From positions 3,508,501 to 3,572,500 of the forward strand of contig NZ_CP007029.1 of assembly GCF_000227685.2 (NCBI RefSeq): a stretch of DNA of 64,000 nucleotides, written 5' to 3'. Both the position numbers and the translations under genes were made by a program. Each line of letters opens with the position of its first letter. Position 1 is the first letter of the stretch. The notes beneath the pieces were generated by a model that searched no databases, was not told the origin of the DNA, and saw only the letters and a program-made list of their open reading frames with translations. Positions 13,360 to 21,333 of the stretch are shown piece after piece. The DNA is from Thioalkalivibrio paradoxus ARh 1. Lineage in GTDB: Bacteria > Pseudomonadota > Gammaproteobacteria > Ectothiorhodospirales > Ectothiorhodospiraceae.

Positions 13360-13493
13360 CAGGCCGCGGAGGAACGTGGAAGCACGCGAAAGCGCCTCGC
13401 TCTCCCGTCGCTTTCGGCAATGTTCGTGAATTGCCTTTGGCGACTCCGTTTCACGCCGGCCGGCCCCGGCAGAAGGGCATACGGAAACCCTCG

Positions 13494-14381
13494 ATGGAAC
13501 CCTGGATCGAAGCCGTCAGCAACCTGATCGCGACCCAGACCGGCCAGCCCTTCGATGCGAGCCGCCCGCGCGGGGCCGGCGGAGGCTCGATCAGCCAGGG
13601 ATTCGTGCTCGCAGGCCGCGACGGGCGGCGGTTTTTCGTGAAGCGGAACCAGCTGCGCCTCCGGCCGATGTTCAAAGCCGAGGCGGCCGGCCTGACCGAA
13701 CTGGCGCGCTGCAGCGATCTGCGTATCCCCGGTGCCCTGGGCGTGGTGGCCGAGGGCACCGCCTGTTTCCTCGTACTCGAACACCTGGAACTCGGCGGGC
13801 CTGCCGACGGTGCCAGGCTCGGCGAGGGAGTCGCCGCATTGCACCGGATCACGGCCCGGGAATTCGGGTGGCAGATGGACAACTTCATCGGCAGCACGCC
13901 GCAGCCGAACGCCCCCCGCACCGACGACTGGGCCGAGTTCTTCCGGGAACAGCGTCTGGCCCATCAGCGCCAGCTCGCAGGTCAGAACGGGGCGCACCGC
14001 GCGCTGCTCGACGCGGTCGCCGAACTCGAACAGGAACTCGGCGGCTTCTTCACCGACTACCGCCCGATGCCCTCGCTGCTGCACGGTGATCTCTGGAGCG
14101 GCAACTGGGGCTTTCTGCCCGACGGCTCGCCGGCGCTGTTCGACCCGGCCGTCTACTACGGCGACCGCGAGGCGGACATTGCGATGATGGAGCTTTTCGG
14201 GCACCCCGGGACCGATTTCTTCGCCGCCTACAACGAGCACATGCCGCTCGATCCCGGCTATCCCGTGCGCCGGGAACTCTACAACCTCTACCACATCCTG
14301 AACCACTTCAACCTGTTCGGCGGCGGCTACGCGATGCAGGCCGAACGCATGGCACTGGGGCTCCTGGCGCAGCTGCGCTGA
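13494..14381 (+). CDS. Fructosamine-3-kinase family protein
   Basis: A 295-residue kinase-like protein of the fructosamine/ketosamine-3-kinase family (E. coli YniA type), thought to remove sugar adducts from glycated amines by phosphorylation. Visible features are SISQGFVLAGRDGRRFFVK with the ATP-site lysine, the catalytic loop LLHGDLWSGNWGF and the metal-binding DPAVYYGDREADIAM. The substrate cannot be read from the sequence. The gene is flanked by about 130 bases on each side and appears monocistronic. Confidence 0.88.
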   Translation: MEPWIEAVSNLIATQTGQPFDASRPRGAGGGSISQGFVLAGRDGRRFFVKRNQLRLRPMFKAEAAGLTELARCSDLRIPGALGVVAEGTACFLVLEHLELGGPADGARLGEGVAALHRITAREFGWQMDNFIGSTPQPNAPRTDDWAEFFREQRLAHQRQLAGQNGAHRALLDAVAELEQELGGFFTDYRPMPSLLHGDLWSGNWGFLPDGSPALFDPAVYYGDREADIAMMELFGHPGTDFFAAYNEHMPLDPGYPVRRELYNLYHILNHFNLFGGGYAMQAERMALGLLAQLR

Positions 14382-14504
14382 TCGCAGCGACCGCGCGAGC
14401 AATTTCCCGGAACCGGTGCTAGGGTTACCGTCGAATCCCGGCCGGGTGCTGCCGGCACCGTTCGGAAGCCCCAGCCCTGCCATCATCCAACCGAGGTCGA
14501 CATC

Positions 14505-15608
14505 ATGGATTTCGCGGTCTTGCTCCAACCCGAGGTGGTCATCGTAGCCATCCTGCTGGCACTGATCGGCGCGGTGCTGGGCTTCGCACTCGGCAGAGGC
14601 CTGGAGGCGCGCCGGGCCGAGGAGACGCTGCAGGCGACGAACAACGCGCATTCCCGGACGGTGGCCGATCTGGAAGCCGACTACGCCGAGACGCTCAGCC
14701 GGCTGCGCGAGAGCCACGCCGAGGAACGCGACCGGCTGAAGACCAGGCACGCCCGGGAGATCGAGACGCTGCGTTCCGAACACGCGGCCGAAATCCAGCA
14801 CCTGACCGAGGAGCACGACGCCCTGGTCCAGCGGTTGAACGAGGCCAACATCGCGAACGTGAAGGAGCTGCGCAGCGACTACGAGGGGCAGCTTGCGCAA
14901 TTGCGCGAGCAGCACGAGAAGACGGTGAACGACCTGAACGAGCAGCACGCCGCCGAGACCCGCGAGGCCCGGGCCGAGATGGACCGCAACGTGCAAGTCC
15001 TCCGCGACGAACACGGGCGCGCACTCGCGGCACTGCGCGAAGAGCAGAAGGCGAACCTGGAAACGCTGAAAGGCGAATATGCGCAAGCCGCGGCGGCACT
15101 GCGCAGCGAGCAGGAAGGGATCCGCGAACGGCAGGCGGCCGAAGCCGAACGGAAGCTGGAAGACCAGCGGGCGGCGAAAGACGCCGAGATCCAGCGCCTG
15201 GAAACCCGGATCCGGCAGCTCGACGAAGCCGCGGCCGGCCTGCGCGACGAAAACCGCACCCTGCAGGACACCATCCGCGAACTCAACGAAAGCATCAAGG
15301 AAGCCAAACGCAACAACACCTTCTCGCTCTCGAAGTCGGGCGAGCGCCTGATCCGGGTGATCCGGAGCGTGCAGGAACTCGCCAACGAGCTCGACGAAAC
15401 GTCCCGCGCAGTCACGAACGGCGAATACTCGTTCTTCGACGCGATCCAGGACCGGCGCGACCGCGAGACGATTCTGAAGCTGGCGGGCGAGGACCGGCGC
15501 GTCGTCGACGGACAGGAACTGCGCCCGGGCCAGACCATCGAGACGGAAGCGGAACCCGAGACGGAACCCGCTCCCACCGAGGACAGCGAGGGCAAGCCCG
15601 CTTCCTGA
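14505..15608 (+). CDS. Membrane-anchored coiled-coil protein of unknown function
   Basis: I do not recognise a named family. The 367-residue protein has one N-terminal transmembrane segment (about residues 10-30), then almost 250 residues of continuous heptad-like, Glu/Arg-rich coiled coil with repeated ERDRLKTRH-, EHAAEIQHL- and EQHEKTVND-type phrases. A small globular region follows (about residues 275-330, SFFDAIQDRRDRETILKLAG), then an acidic tail rich in Glu, Pro and Thr. The topology recalls membrane-tethered scaffold proteins such as RmuC, but no nuclease-like domain is visible. It probably faces the cytoplasm. An ATG with an upstream GAGG supports the start. Confidence 0.7.
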   Translation: MDFAVLLQPEVVIVAILLALIGAVLGFALGRGLEARRAEETLQATNNAHSRTVADLEADYAETLSRLRESHAEERDRLKTRHAREIETLRSEHAAEIQHLTEEHDALVQRLNEANIANVKELRSDYEGQLAQLREQHEKTVNDLNEQHAAETREARAEMDRNVQVLRDEHGRALAALREEQKANLETLKGEYAQAAAALRSEQEGIRERQAAEAERKLEDQRAAKDAEIQRLETRIRQLDEAAAGLRDENRTLQDTIRELNESIKEAKRNNTFSLSKSGERLIRVIRSVQELANELDETSRAVTNGEYSFFDAIQDRRDRETILKLAGEDRRVVDGQELRPGQTIETEAEPETEPAPTEDSEGKPAS

Positions 15609-15624
15609 ACCTGAAGGCGGGCAG

Positions 15625-16029
15625 TCAGTGGCCGGACCGGTGCTTGCGGCGGCGCCGGGCCAGCGGGTGTTCGACCCGCCGCAGCTTGTCCAGCATGTGC
15701 AGCAATGCCTGCCAGGGATGGCGCCACAGCATCCGCGGGCCCGCGTAGCACATCACCTGCCGCACCTGTTCCCGCTGCGCGCGCTTGTAGCAGTGCACCG
15801 GGCATTTCGCACACGTCGGTTTCTGTTCGCCGTACGGGCACTTTGCGAGCCGCCGTCCTGCATAGGCGAGCAGTTCCTGACACTCGGCACAAAGGCCATC
15901 GGAGCGGCCAACCGCCCCATGACGGTCGGCACACCAGATCCGCAGCATACTCTCGATGGTGCGATACTCGCGCTGCAGACGCGGCGTCGACGGCAGTTCC
16001 CCGGTCATCGGACGCTCCGAACGGTTCAT
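15625..16029 (-). CDS. YgbA family protein (nitrous-oxide-stimulated promoter family)
   Basis: A 134-residue cysteine-rich protein matching the YgbA_NO family. Six cysteines are arranged as WCADRH, LCAECQELLAYA and CPYGEQKPTCAKCPVHCYK, a pattern suited to metal or Fe-S binding, followed by a basic C-terminus. In enterobacteria the ygbA gene is induced by nitric oxide through NsrR; its exact role is not settled. Here it lies 34 bases downstream of the MFS gene and may be the last gene of a NarL-MFS-ygbA group. Confidence 0.82.
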   Translation of the reverse strand: MNRSERPMTGELPSTPRLQREYRTIESMLRIWCADRHGAVGRSDGLCAECQELLAYAGRRLAKCPYGEQKPTCAKCPVHCYKRAQREQVRQVMCYAGPRMLWRHPWQALLHMLDKLRRVEHPLARRRRKHRSGH

Positions 16030-16063
16030 CGCTCAGCCTCGGGCCGTCGCATCGCGCGCGGCA

Positions 16064-17272
16064 TCAGCCGGCCTGTGTCCGGGCCGCTGCCGGGGCCGAC
16101 ATACCGGAGCGATGCAAGCGTAGCAGCCAGGGCAGGCAGACCAGCACGCACAGCGCCTCCAGCGCGCCGACGAGCAGGAAGACCCCGGGCCAGGGTTCCC
16201 AGCCCAGTGCACGCAGCAGCGCAACGGCCCCGACCCCCACCAGCGGCCCCAGCATGAAGCCGAGCGAGCCGGCGAGGTGGAACCCGCCCATCGCGGTCGC
16301 GCGCTGTGCCGGATCGGCCAGCCGGGTGACCAACACCAGCGACGGCGCGAACATCATCGCGGCCACCACGCCCCCCAGCGCCATGACCGGAACCACCGCC
16401 TGGGCGGATGCGAACCCCAGCCCGGCCAGGAACAGACCGTAGAGCAGGCTGCCCACCGCCATCAACACTACCGGATCCCGGCGCTGGCACAGCAACCCCG
16501 CGGGATACGTCAGCAGCGCGAACGGCAGCAGGAACGCGGCCATCGACAGCCCGATCCGTGCCGGGTCGAACGCCAGAACGGTGGCGAAGTACAGCGATAC
16601 GGTGGAGATGATGAAGCCGACCGTCAGCCGATCGACGAAGGTGAACGCGTAGGGCACCAGGAGCGCGCGCCGCTGCAGCGCCAACTGCAGCATTTGCTGC
16701 AGGCGTTGTGGCGCCTGAAGCAGCGGCGCATCCCGCAGGATCCAAACGCCGGCGACGCCAGCCGCGAGCATCAGCCCCCCACCCCAGAGGAAGACCGCTT
16801 CCGGTGTCTCGGCACCGACAAACCCGCCGAACACTGCGCCGCTGGCCACGCCCAGGCTCAGCGCCGCGCCGACCAGCCCCATCGCCCCGCCTTCGCGACC
16901 GCCGGGCGCCCGATCGGCCGCGAGCGTCATCGCCAGACTCAGCACGGTCATGTGCGCGCAGCCCTCGACGAAACGCAGCGCGAGCTGCATCTCGTAGGGC
17001 CAGGGCCATGCCATCAGCAGCAGCACGCCGCCGTTCACGAACAGCGCCGGCACGATCAGCCGCTTGCGCGCGCCGAGCCGGTCGGACAGCAAACCGGCGA
17101 CAACCGCGAACAGCAGCGCCCCGGCCATATGCGCAGACATGAACAGGTGGCGCTCCAGATCCGACAGTCCGGGGTAGCGTCCCTCGGTCAACGCATACAG
17201 CAGCGGCACCATCGCGGTGACCGGCAGCATCAACAGGTAGATACCCAGCGCAATGGGCCAGATCCTGGTCAT
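16064..17272 (-). CDS. Major facilitator superfamily transporter
   Basis: A 402-residue integral membrane carrier with about 12 hydrophobic segments. The preferred start is the codon at 17272 (MTRIWPIALG); an in-frame start at 17329 would add 19 basic residues. The MFS loop motif between helices 2 and 3 is present as GLLSDRLGARKR. The substrate cannot be assigned; drug/efflux-type carriers look the most similar in layout, and it does not carry the nitrate-signature motif of NarK. It is downstream of a NarL-type regulator and upstream of the YgbA-type gene, all on the same strand. Confidence 0.82.
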   Translation of the reverse strand: MTRIWPIALGIYLLMLPVTAMVPLLYALTEGRYPGLSDLERHLFMSAHMAGALLFAVVAGLLSDRLGARKRLIVPALFVNGGVLLLMAWPWPYEMQLALRFVEGCAHMTVLSLAMTLAADRAPGGREGGAMGLVGAALSLGVASGAVFGGFVGAETPEAVFLWGGGLMLAAGVAGVWILRDAPLLQAPQRLQQMLQLALQRRALLVPYAFTFVDRLTVGFIISTVSLYFATVLAFDPARIGLSMAAFLLPFALLTYPAGLLCQRRDPVVLMAVGSLLYGLFLAGLGFASAQAVVPVMALGGVVAAMMFAPSLVLVTRLADPAQRATAMGGFHLAGSLGFMLGPLVGVGAVALLRALGWEPWPGVFLLVGALEALCVLVCLPWLLRLHRSGMSAPAAARTQAG

Positions 17273-17383
17273 TCTCCGTGTCCGGCAGGCGTGATGCTGC
17301 GCAGCATGCCGCGTCCGACGCCGCAGCACAAAGGGGGGCCCTGAGCTCAGGGGCCGGCCACGATCCCGACCGAAGTCGCATGG

Positions 17384-18226
17384 TCAACGCTGGCGGCGAA
17401 CCTCGCGGCCTGGTGTCAGCGACGGTAACACTTCAGCGGTTCTCGCCCGCTGCGGAACACCACCGCCAGAGCGGGCGGCGGCTGGATCGCGATGGCGACC
17501 GTGCTGAATGCACCACAGGGCGGCCTCCACGCGCGAATGCAGGTTCAGCTTCTTCAACAGATGCTTCACGTGCACCTTCACGGTCGAATCGGCGATTCCG
17601 AGCTGGCGCGCGATCTCCTTGTTGCTCAGACCGAGTGCGATCTGGTCGAGAATCTCCTTTTCGCGGTCGGTCAGACCGGCCCGGTCCAGCGCCTCGCAGC
17701 GGCGGTCCTTCCGAATCGCCTGCGCCAACGACTCCCCCAACCCATCGCCCAGCACCGTGTGGCCGGCCGCAATCCGGCGCAGTTGCGCCAGCAGGCAATC
17801 CGGAGCCGTGCTCTTCAGCAGATAACCGTCGGCGCCCGCGCGCAGCGCGGCCGCCAGATCGTCCGGGGCGTCCGACACCGTGACGATCGCCACCCGCGCC
17901 TGAACGCCAGCCTCGCGCATTCGGCGCAGTGCAGCCGGCCCTTCCATGTCCGGCAGCCTCAGGTCCAGCAGCACCAGGTCCGGTCCGAGATCCAGCGCAA
18001 GATCGAGTCCCTCGCTCCCGGAACCCGCCTCGCCGACGATCCGGAAGGCCCCGCTCGTCTCCATCAGATCCCGCGCCCCCCTGCGGAACAGCGGGTGATC
18101 GTCGACCACCAGCGCACGCGTTGGAGCCGACCGCCGCGACAGCGACTGCCATCCGCCCTGCAGAGCCGCGGGACGGGATCCGCCGCGCCCGACCCCGGAA
18201 ACGAAGCTCGGGTTGTTCAAAGCCAT
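17384..18226 (-). CDS. NarL/FixJ-type response regulator
   Basis: A 280-residue two-component regulator. A receiver domain starts near residue 37 (RALVVDDHPLFRRG), with the phosphoacceptor Asp in LVLLDLRLPDMEG and the conserved Lys in YLLKSTAPD. A LuxR-type helix-turn-helix follows (LTDREKEILDQIALGLSNKE, then STVKVHVKHLLKKLNL), wording very close to NarL. The N-terminal 36 residues and the basic C-terminal tail are unusual; a later start is possible. No sensor kinase is in the window. An FNR/DNR-like palindrome lies about 55 bases upstream. Confidence 0.87.
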   Translation of the reverse strand: MALNNPSFVSGVGRGGSRPAALQGGWQSLSRRSAPTRALVVDDHPLFRRGARDLMETSGAFRIVGEAGSGSEGLDLALDLGPDLVLLDLRLPDMEGPAALRRMREAGVQARVAIVTVSDAPDDLAAALRAGADGYLLKSTAPDCLLAQLRRIAAGHTVLGDGLGESLAQAIRKDRRCEALDRAGLTDREKEILDQIALGLSNKEIARQLGIADSTVKVHVKHLLKKLNLHSRVEAALWCIQHGRHRDPAAARSGGGVPQRARTAEVLPSLTPGREVRRQR

Positions 18227-18281
18227 CGCACACCCATCGTCTACCGATGGGTCGAGGGTGCGCCGGCGGCCGGCGGGTGTC

Positions 18282-18297
18282 CTTGACTTTCGTCAAG
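18282..18297 (-). promoter_or_regulatory. FNR/DNR-like palindrome upstream of the NarL-type gene
   Basis: The perfect inverted repeat CTTGAC-TTTC-GTCAAG contains TTGAC-N4-GTCAA, close to the FNR/ANR/DNR consensus TTGAT-N4-ATCAA (or GTCAA). It ends 56 bases before the regulator's start codon. The position and form suggest control by a Crp/Fnr-family regulator responding to oxygen or nitrogen oxides. Confidence 0.4.
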
Positions 18298-18333
18298 CAG
18301 CGCGGCGCGCCGAATCTCCGTGCGGCCGGCCTG

Positions 18334-18453
18334 TTACCAGAGCGTTTTCTTGATCCAGTCGCGCACGAGCAGGCCGAGGAGCACCAGGATCGACAGCGTG
18401 GTGATCACGGTGGCGCTGGTGACGAGCAAGGCCAGAAAGGTTTCCGAAGCCAT
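18334..18453 (-). CDS. 39-residue single-span membrane protein coupled to the symporter
   Basis: A short ORF whose ATG lies one base beyond the symporter stop (TGA-G-ATG), preceded by a G-rich ribosome-binding stretch. The product begins MASETFLALL, has one hydrophobic helix (about residues 7-30) and ends with a basic, aromatic tail RDWIKKTLW. The tight spacing suggests translational coupling and a role as an accessory subunit of the sodium:solute symporter, comparable to the small subunits of some other Na+-coupled transporters; this is inference. Confidence 0.6.
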   Translation of the reverse strand: MASETFLALLVTSATVITTLSILVLLGLLVRDWIKKTLW

Positions 18454-18454
18454 C

Positions 18455-19906
18455 TCAGCCCCCCTGTCCGTTGTCGGGCGGCGGCTCGCGCAGGCGCTCC
18501 CAGTCGAAGTCCTGCGGCCGCAACCAGGTGGTCAGCAGCACGATCACCATCGATACCGCGGCCCCCACCAAGGCCCCGACATAGAAGCCGATCTGGAAAT
18601 ACGCGGTGATGCCGGCCGCGCTCCCGAGCACCATGGCCGCCGAAGCGCCGAGACGGTTCGTGCGCCGCCAGTACAACCCGGCCGCGATCGGCCAGATGGT
18701 GCTGGCAACGAAGGCCCCGGTGAAATGCAGCAGTTCCGCCAGCGTGGTGATCCGCGGCAGGCACAGCAGCCAGGCCAGCACGCCAAGCAGCAGGATCGTG
18801 ACCTTGGTCGCGCTGCGCAGATGCGCAGCCGACGCCATCGGCCGGAAATGCCGATGGTAGATGTCCCGCACGACCAGCATCGCGGTGGCCGCGAGCAGCG
18901 AGTCGAGGCTGGACGCAAGCGCCGCGAACACCATCACCAGCACGATCACCGCACCCGCGACGCCGAGCAGCTCCGAGGCGACGATCGGCCCGACCATGTC
19001 CGCGGCCGGGATGTTCGCCCCCAGCGCCGGCCCCGCCAGCGCAATGAACCCGGCGACGATCGGAATCGGCGCCCAGAACAGCCCCGCGAGCAGGTAGGCC
19101 CACATGCCGACGCCTTCCCGGAACGAGTAGGCGCGGGTCCACCAGACATTCGAGTGGAAGATCTCGCCGATCCCGAACAACAGGTTGTTGAACAGGAACA
19201 TGATCGCCGCCGGCATCAACAGGGCCAGCAGTTCCGGGCGCTCGAGTTCCAGACTGAAGTGGATCTCGTCGAAACCGATCCCGCCGATCACCATCCAGGC
19301 CAGCACGACCAGCCCGACCAGGATCAGGATCGACTGGATGAAGTCGGTGCCGATGACCGCGCGGAACCCACCGATCAGCGTGTAGGCCACGCAGGCAGCG
19401 AGAATCACCGTCATCCCCTGCCAGTAGGGAATGCCGGAAAGCGCGTGCGTCAGCACGCCGCCGGCCATGCCCAGGCTGACCAGCCAGCCGAGGCTGTAGA
19501 ACAGCGAGATGGCCAGAAAGATGCGCCAGGCCAGGTGCCCGTAGCGCAGGCGCACGAAGTCGCCGCTGGTGTAGCCGTGGGGCATCAGCGTGCGGATGCG
19601 CCGGGCCAGCGGCGCGAACAGCAGCAGGCCGACCGAACCGAGCGAATAGCCGATCATGCCCCAGATGCCCATCTGGTACGCGAGCTGCGGCGCCATCATC
19701 GTGGTGTTGCTGGTCACCCAGGTCGCCATCGCGGTCGCGGTGCCGACCGCGAGCCCAACCTTGCGCCCCGCGAGCACGAACTGGTCGAGCTCCTTGTCGC
19801 GCCGGCCGAAATACCAGCCCAGGCCGACGTAGAGCGCGGTGAACAGCGCGATCAGCAACCAGGCCTGACTGGGCTCGAGGATGGCGGTTTCCTGGACTCT
19901 CATCAC
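18455..19906 (-). CDS. Sodium:solute symporter family protein
   Basis: A 483-residue Na+-coupled transporter of the SSS (PutP/PanF) superfamily with about 13 membrane segments. Characteristic stretches are FVLAGRKVGLAVGTATAMAT, GGFRAVIGTDFIQSILILVG on the segment after the fifth helix, and AALASSLDSLLAATAML, which contains the Na2-site Ser residues. The substrate is not evident. A small secreted anchored protein is encoded upstream and a 39-residue membrane ORF immediately downstream. The start could be either of two adjacent Met codons. Confidence 0.88.
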   Translation of the reverse strand: MMRVQETAILEPSQAWLLIALFTALYVGLGWYFGRRDKELDQFVLAGRKVGLAVGTATAMATWVTSNTTMMAPQLAYQMGIWGMIGYSLGSVGLLLFAPLARRIRTLMPHGYTSGDFVRLRYGHLAWRIFLAISLFYSLGWLVSLGMAGGVLTHALSGIPYWQGMTVILAACVAYTLIGGFRAVIGTDFIQSILILVGLVVLAWMVIGGIGFDEIHFSLELERPELLALLMPAAIMFLFNNLLFGIGEIFHSNVWWTRAYSFREGVGMWAYLLAGLFWAPIPIVAGFIALAGPALGANIPAADMVGPIVASELLGVAGAVIVLVMVFAALASSLDSLLAATAMLVVRDIYHRHFRPMASAAHLRSATKVTILLLGVLAWLLCLPRITTLAELLHFTGAFVASTIWPIAAGLYWRRTNRLGASAAMVLGSAAGITAYFQIGFYVGALVGAAVSMVIVLLTTWLRPQDFDWERLREPPPDNGQGG

Positions 19907-19961
19907 AATGCTCCGCGGGCAGCGGCCGGAATGGGCATCGATGGGGCTCCCGGCACCGGGA

Positions 19962-20462
19962 TCACCGCTGCCGTTCCCTGCGCCGTTCGGCGCGCGTTCC
20001 GGCGACGATCAGGCCCGCGGTCGCGAGGAACACCAGGCCGCCGACGGTGAAGATCCCGAAGGCCTGCGCGCGGGGATGGTGCGCGACTTCCACCGTCAGC
20101 GTTTCGCTCCAGGCAGACTCGCTGCCGTCGGCGAGCGTCGCCCGCGCGCGGTAATGGAAAATGCCGTCGCTGCGGCCGCTGACCACGGTCGCGCGGTCGG
20201 CGCCCTCGTACAATGCGACCGGATCCGGGAAACCGGGATCGCTGTCCTCTTCCACCCGGTAGCGGGCGACGTCGGCTTCGTCCAGCACCCAGCGCAGCTG
20301 GTAATAGCCGGCCCGCGCCAGCTCGGCCGAGCTGCTGATCTCGGGGGCGGCTGCGCCAGCCCCAGCGGCCGGGGATCCTGCGACCAGCGCCAGCAGCACG
20401 ACGGCGCAGACTCCGGCAGCAGGGCGACGCAAACAACGGGGCTCCGGACTCGACTGGGTCAA
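19962..20462 (-). CDS. Secreted, C-terminally membrane-anchored protein with a fibronectin-III-like domain
   Basis: I do not recognise a named family. The best start is a TTG at 20462 with a strong ribosome-binding site (AAGGAGAG); it gives 166 residues with a signal peptide (VCAVVLLALVAGSPAAGAGA). The middle (GYYQLRWVLDEADVARYRVE to SAWSETLTV) reads like a single fibronectin type III beta-sandwich. A C-terminal hydrophobic helix (GIFTVGGLVFLATAGLIVAG) plus Arg-rich tail would anchor it with the domain outside the membrane. Its position 55 bases upstream of the symporter suggests a shared transcript. Confidence 0.65.
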   Translation of the reverse strand: MTQSSPEPRCLRRPAAGVCAVVLLALVAGSPAAGAGAAAPEISSSAELARAGYYQLRWVLDEADVARYRVEEDSDPGFPDPVALYEGADRATVVSGRSDGIFHYRARATLADGSESAWSETLTVEVAHHPRAQAFGIFTVGGLVFLATAGLIVAGTRAERRRERQR

Positions 20463-20697
20463 GAGACTCTCCTTGGACGCGCGCCGGACGAACGGCGGGT
20501 TGGCGGGGGGCTGCGGCCGGGACCCCGTGTCGTGCGCGGGAACGCTCGTGCCGGCCCAGACAGGGGGGCGCGCGTCGGGTCGTTTTCGCACTACCCTAGA
20601 CCCGGCACCGGGGAAGGGTCAAGGCTCGCGGGGCCAAGCGGCAACGGCGCACCGGCGTTCCAGGCGGCCGCAAACCGCCGCGGCCGTACCCGGCGGA

Positions 20698-21297
20698 TCA
20701 GGCTTCCGGCACCCGCAGCAGCAGGCCCCGGGCCTGGCCGCCCACGCGCTCGCGCAGGATTTCCCAGCCTTCCGGGGCAGGCAGTGCCGCCTCCTGTTCC
20801 ACATACACCAGCGCCCGCGGTGCCAGCCAGCCGCCCTCCCGCAGCGCCTGCAATGCCGGGCCCACCCGGCCCGCGCCGAACGGCGGGTCCAGGAACACGA
20901 GGTCGAACGGCATTCCGCCGGCCGCCTGGCAGCCCTGGTCCAGCAGCCGTTGGGCATCGCCCGGATGCACGCCCACCTGCTCGGCAGCGAGCAGCGCCAC
21001 GCTGTCACGCAACTGGCGCAGCGCAACCGGATTGCGCTCGACCAGCAGCACGAATCGGGCACCGCGCGACGCAGCCTCGAGTCCCAGCGCCCCGGTGCCG
21101 GAAAACAGGTCCAGCACCGCGGCGCCGGGAATCTCCGGCTGCAGCCAGTTGAACAGGGTCTCGCGCTGCGCGTCGGCGCTGGGCCGCAACCCCGGAACCG
21201 GGGCCACCGGCAGCCAGCGCCGGCGCCAGGCGCCGCCGATGATCCGCACACGGGCCGGACGACCGGCCGGCGCAGCCCCCCGAGCCCTGCGGCTCAC
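20698..21297 (-). CDS. rsmD: 16S rRNA (guanine(966)-N(2))-methyltransferase
   Basis: It methylates G966 of 16S rRNA during 30S assembly. The 199-residue protein shows RIIGGAWRRR at the N-terminus, the SAM-binding VLDLFSGTGALGLEA and the catalytic DPPF in LVFLDPPFGAG. The start used is a GTG at 21297; an internal GTG at 21249 is an alternative. It follows the two M16 peptidase genes with a 36-base gap, the same order as in many gammaproteobacteria, where it lies opposite ftsY. Confidence 0.93.
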   Translation of the reverse strand: MSRRARGAAPAGRPARVRIIGGAWRRRWLPVAPVPGLRPSADAQRETLFNWLQPEIPGAAVLDLFSGTGALGLEAASRGARFVLLVERNPVALRQLRDSVALLAAEQVGVHPGDAQRLLDQGCQAAGGMPFDLVFLDPPFGAGRVGPALQALREGGWLAPRALVYVEQEAALPAPEGWEILRERVGGQARGLLLRVPEA

Positions 21298-21333
21298 CGG
21301 CCGATTCCGCGACGCGAATCGCGCACCGGGACT

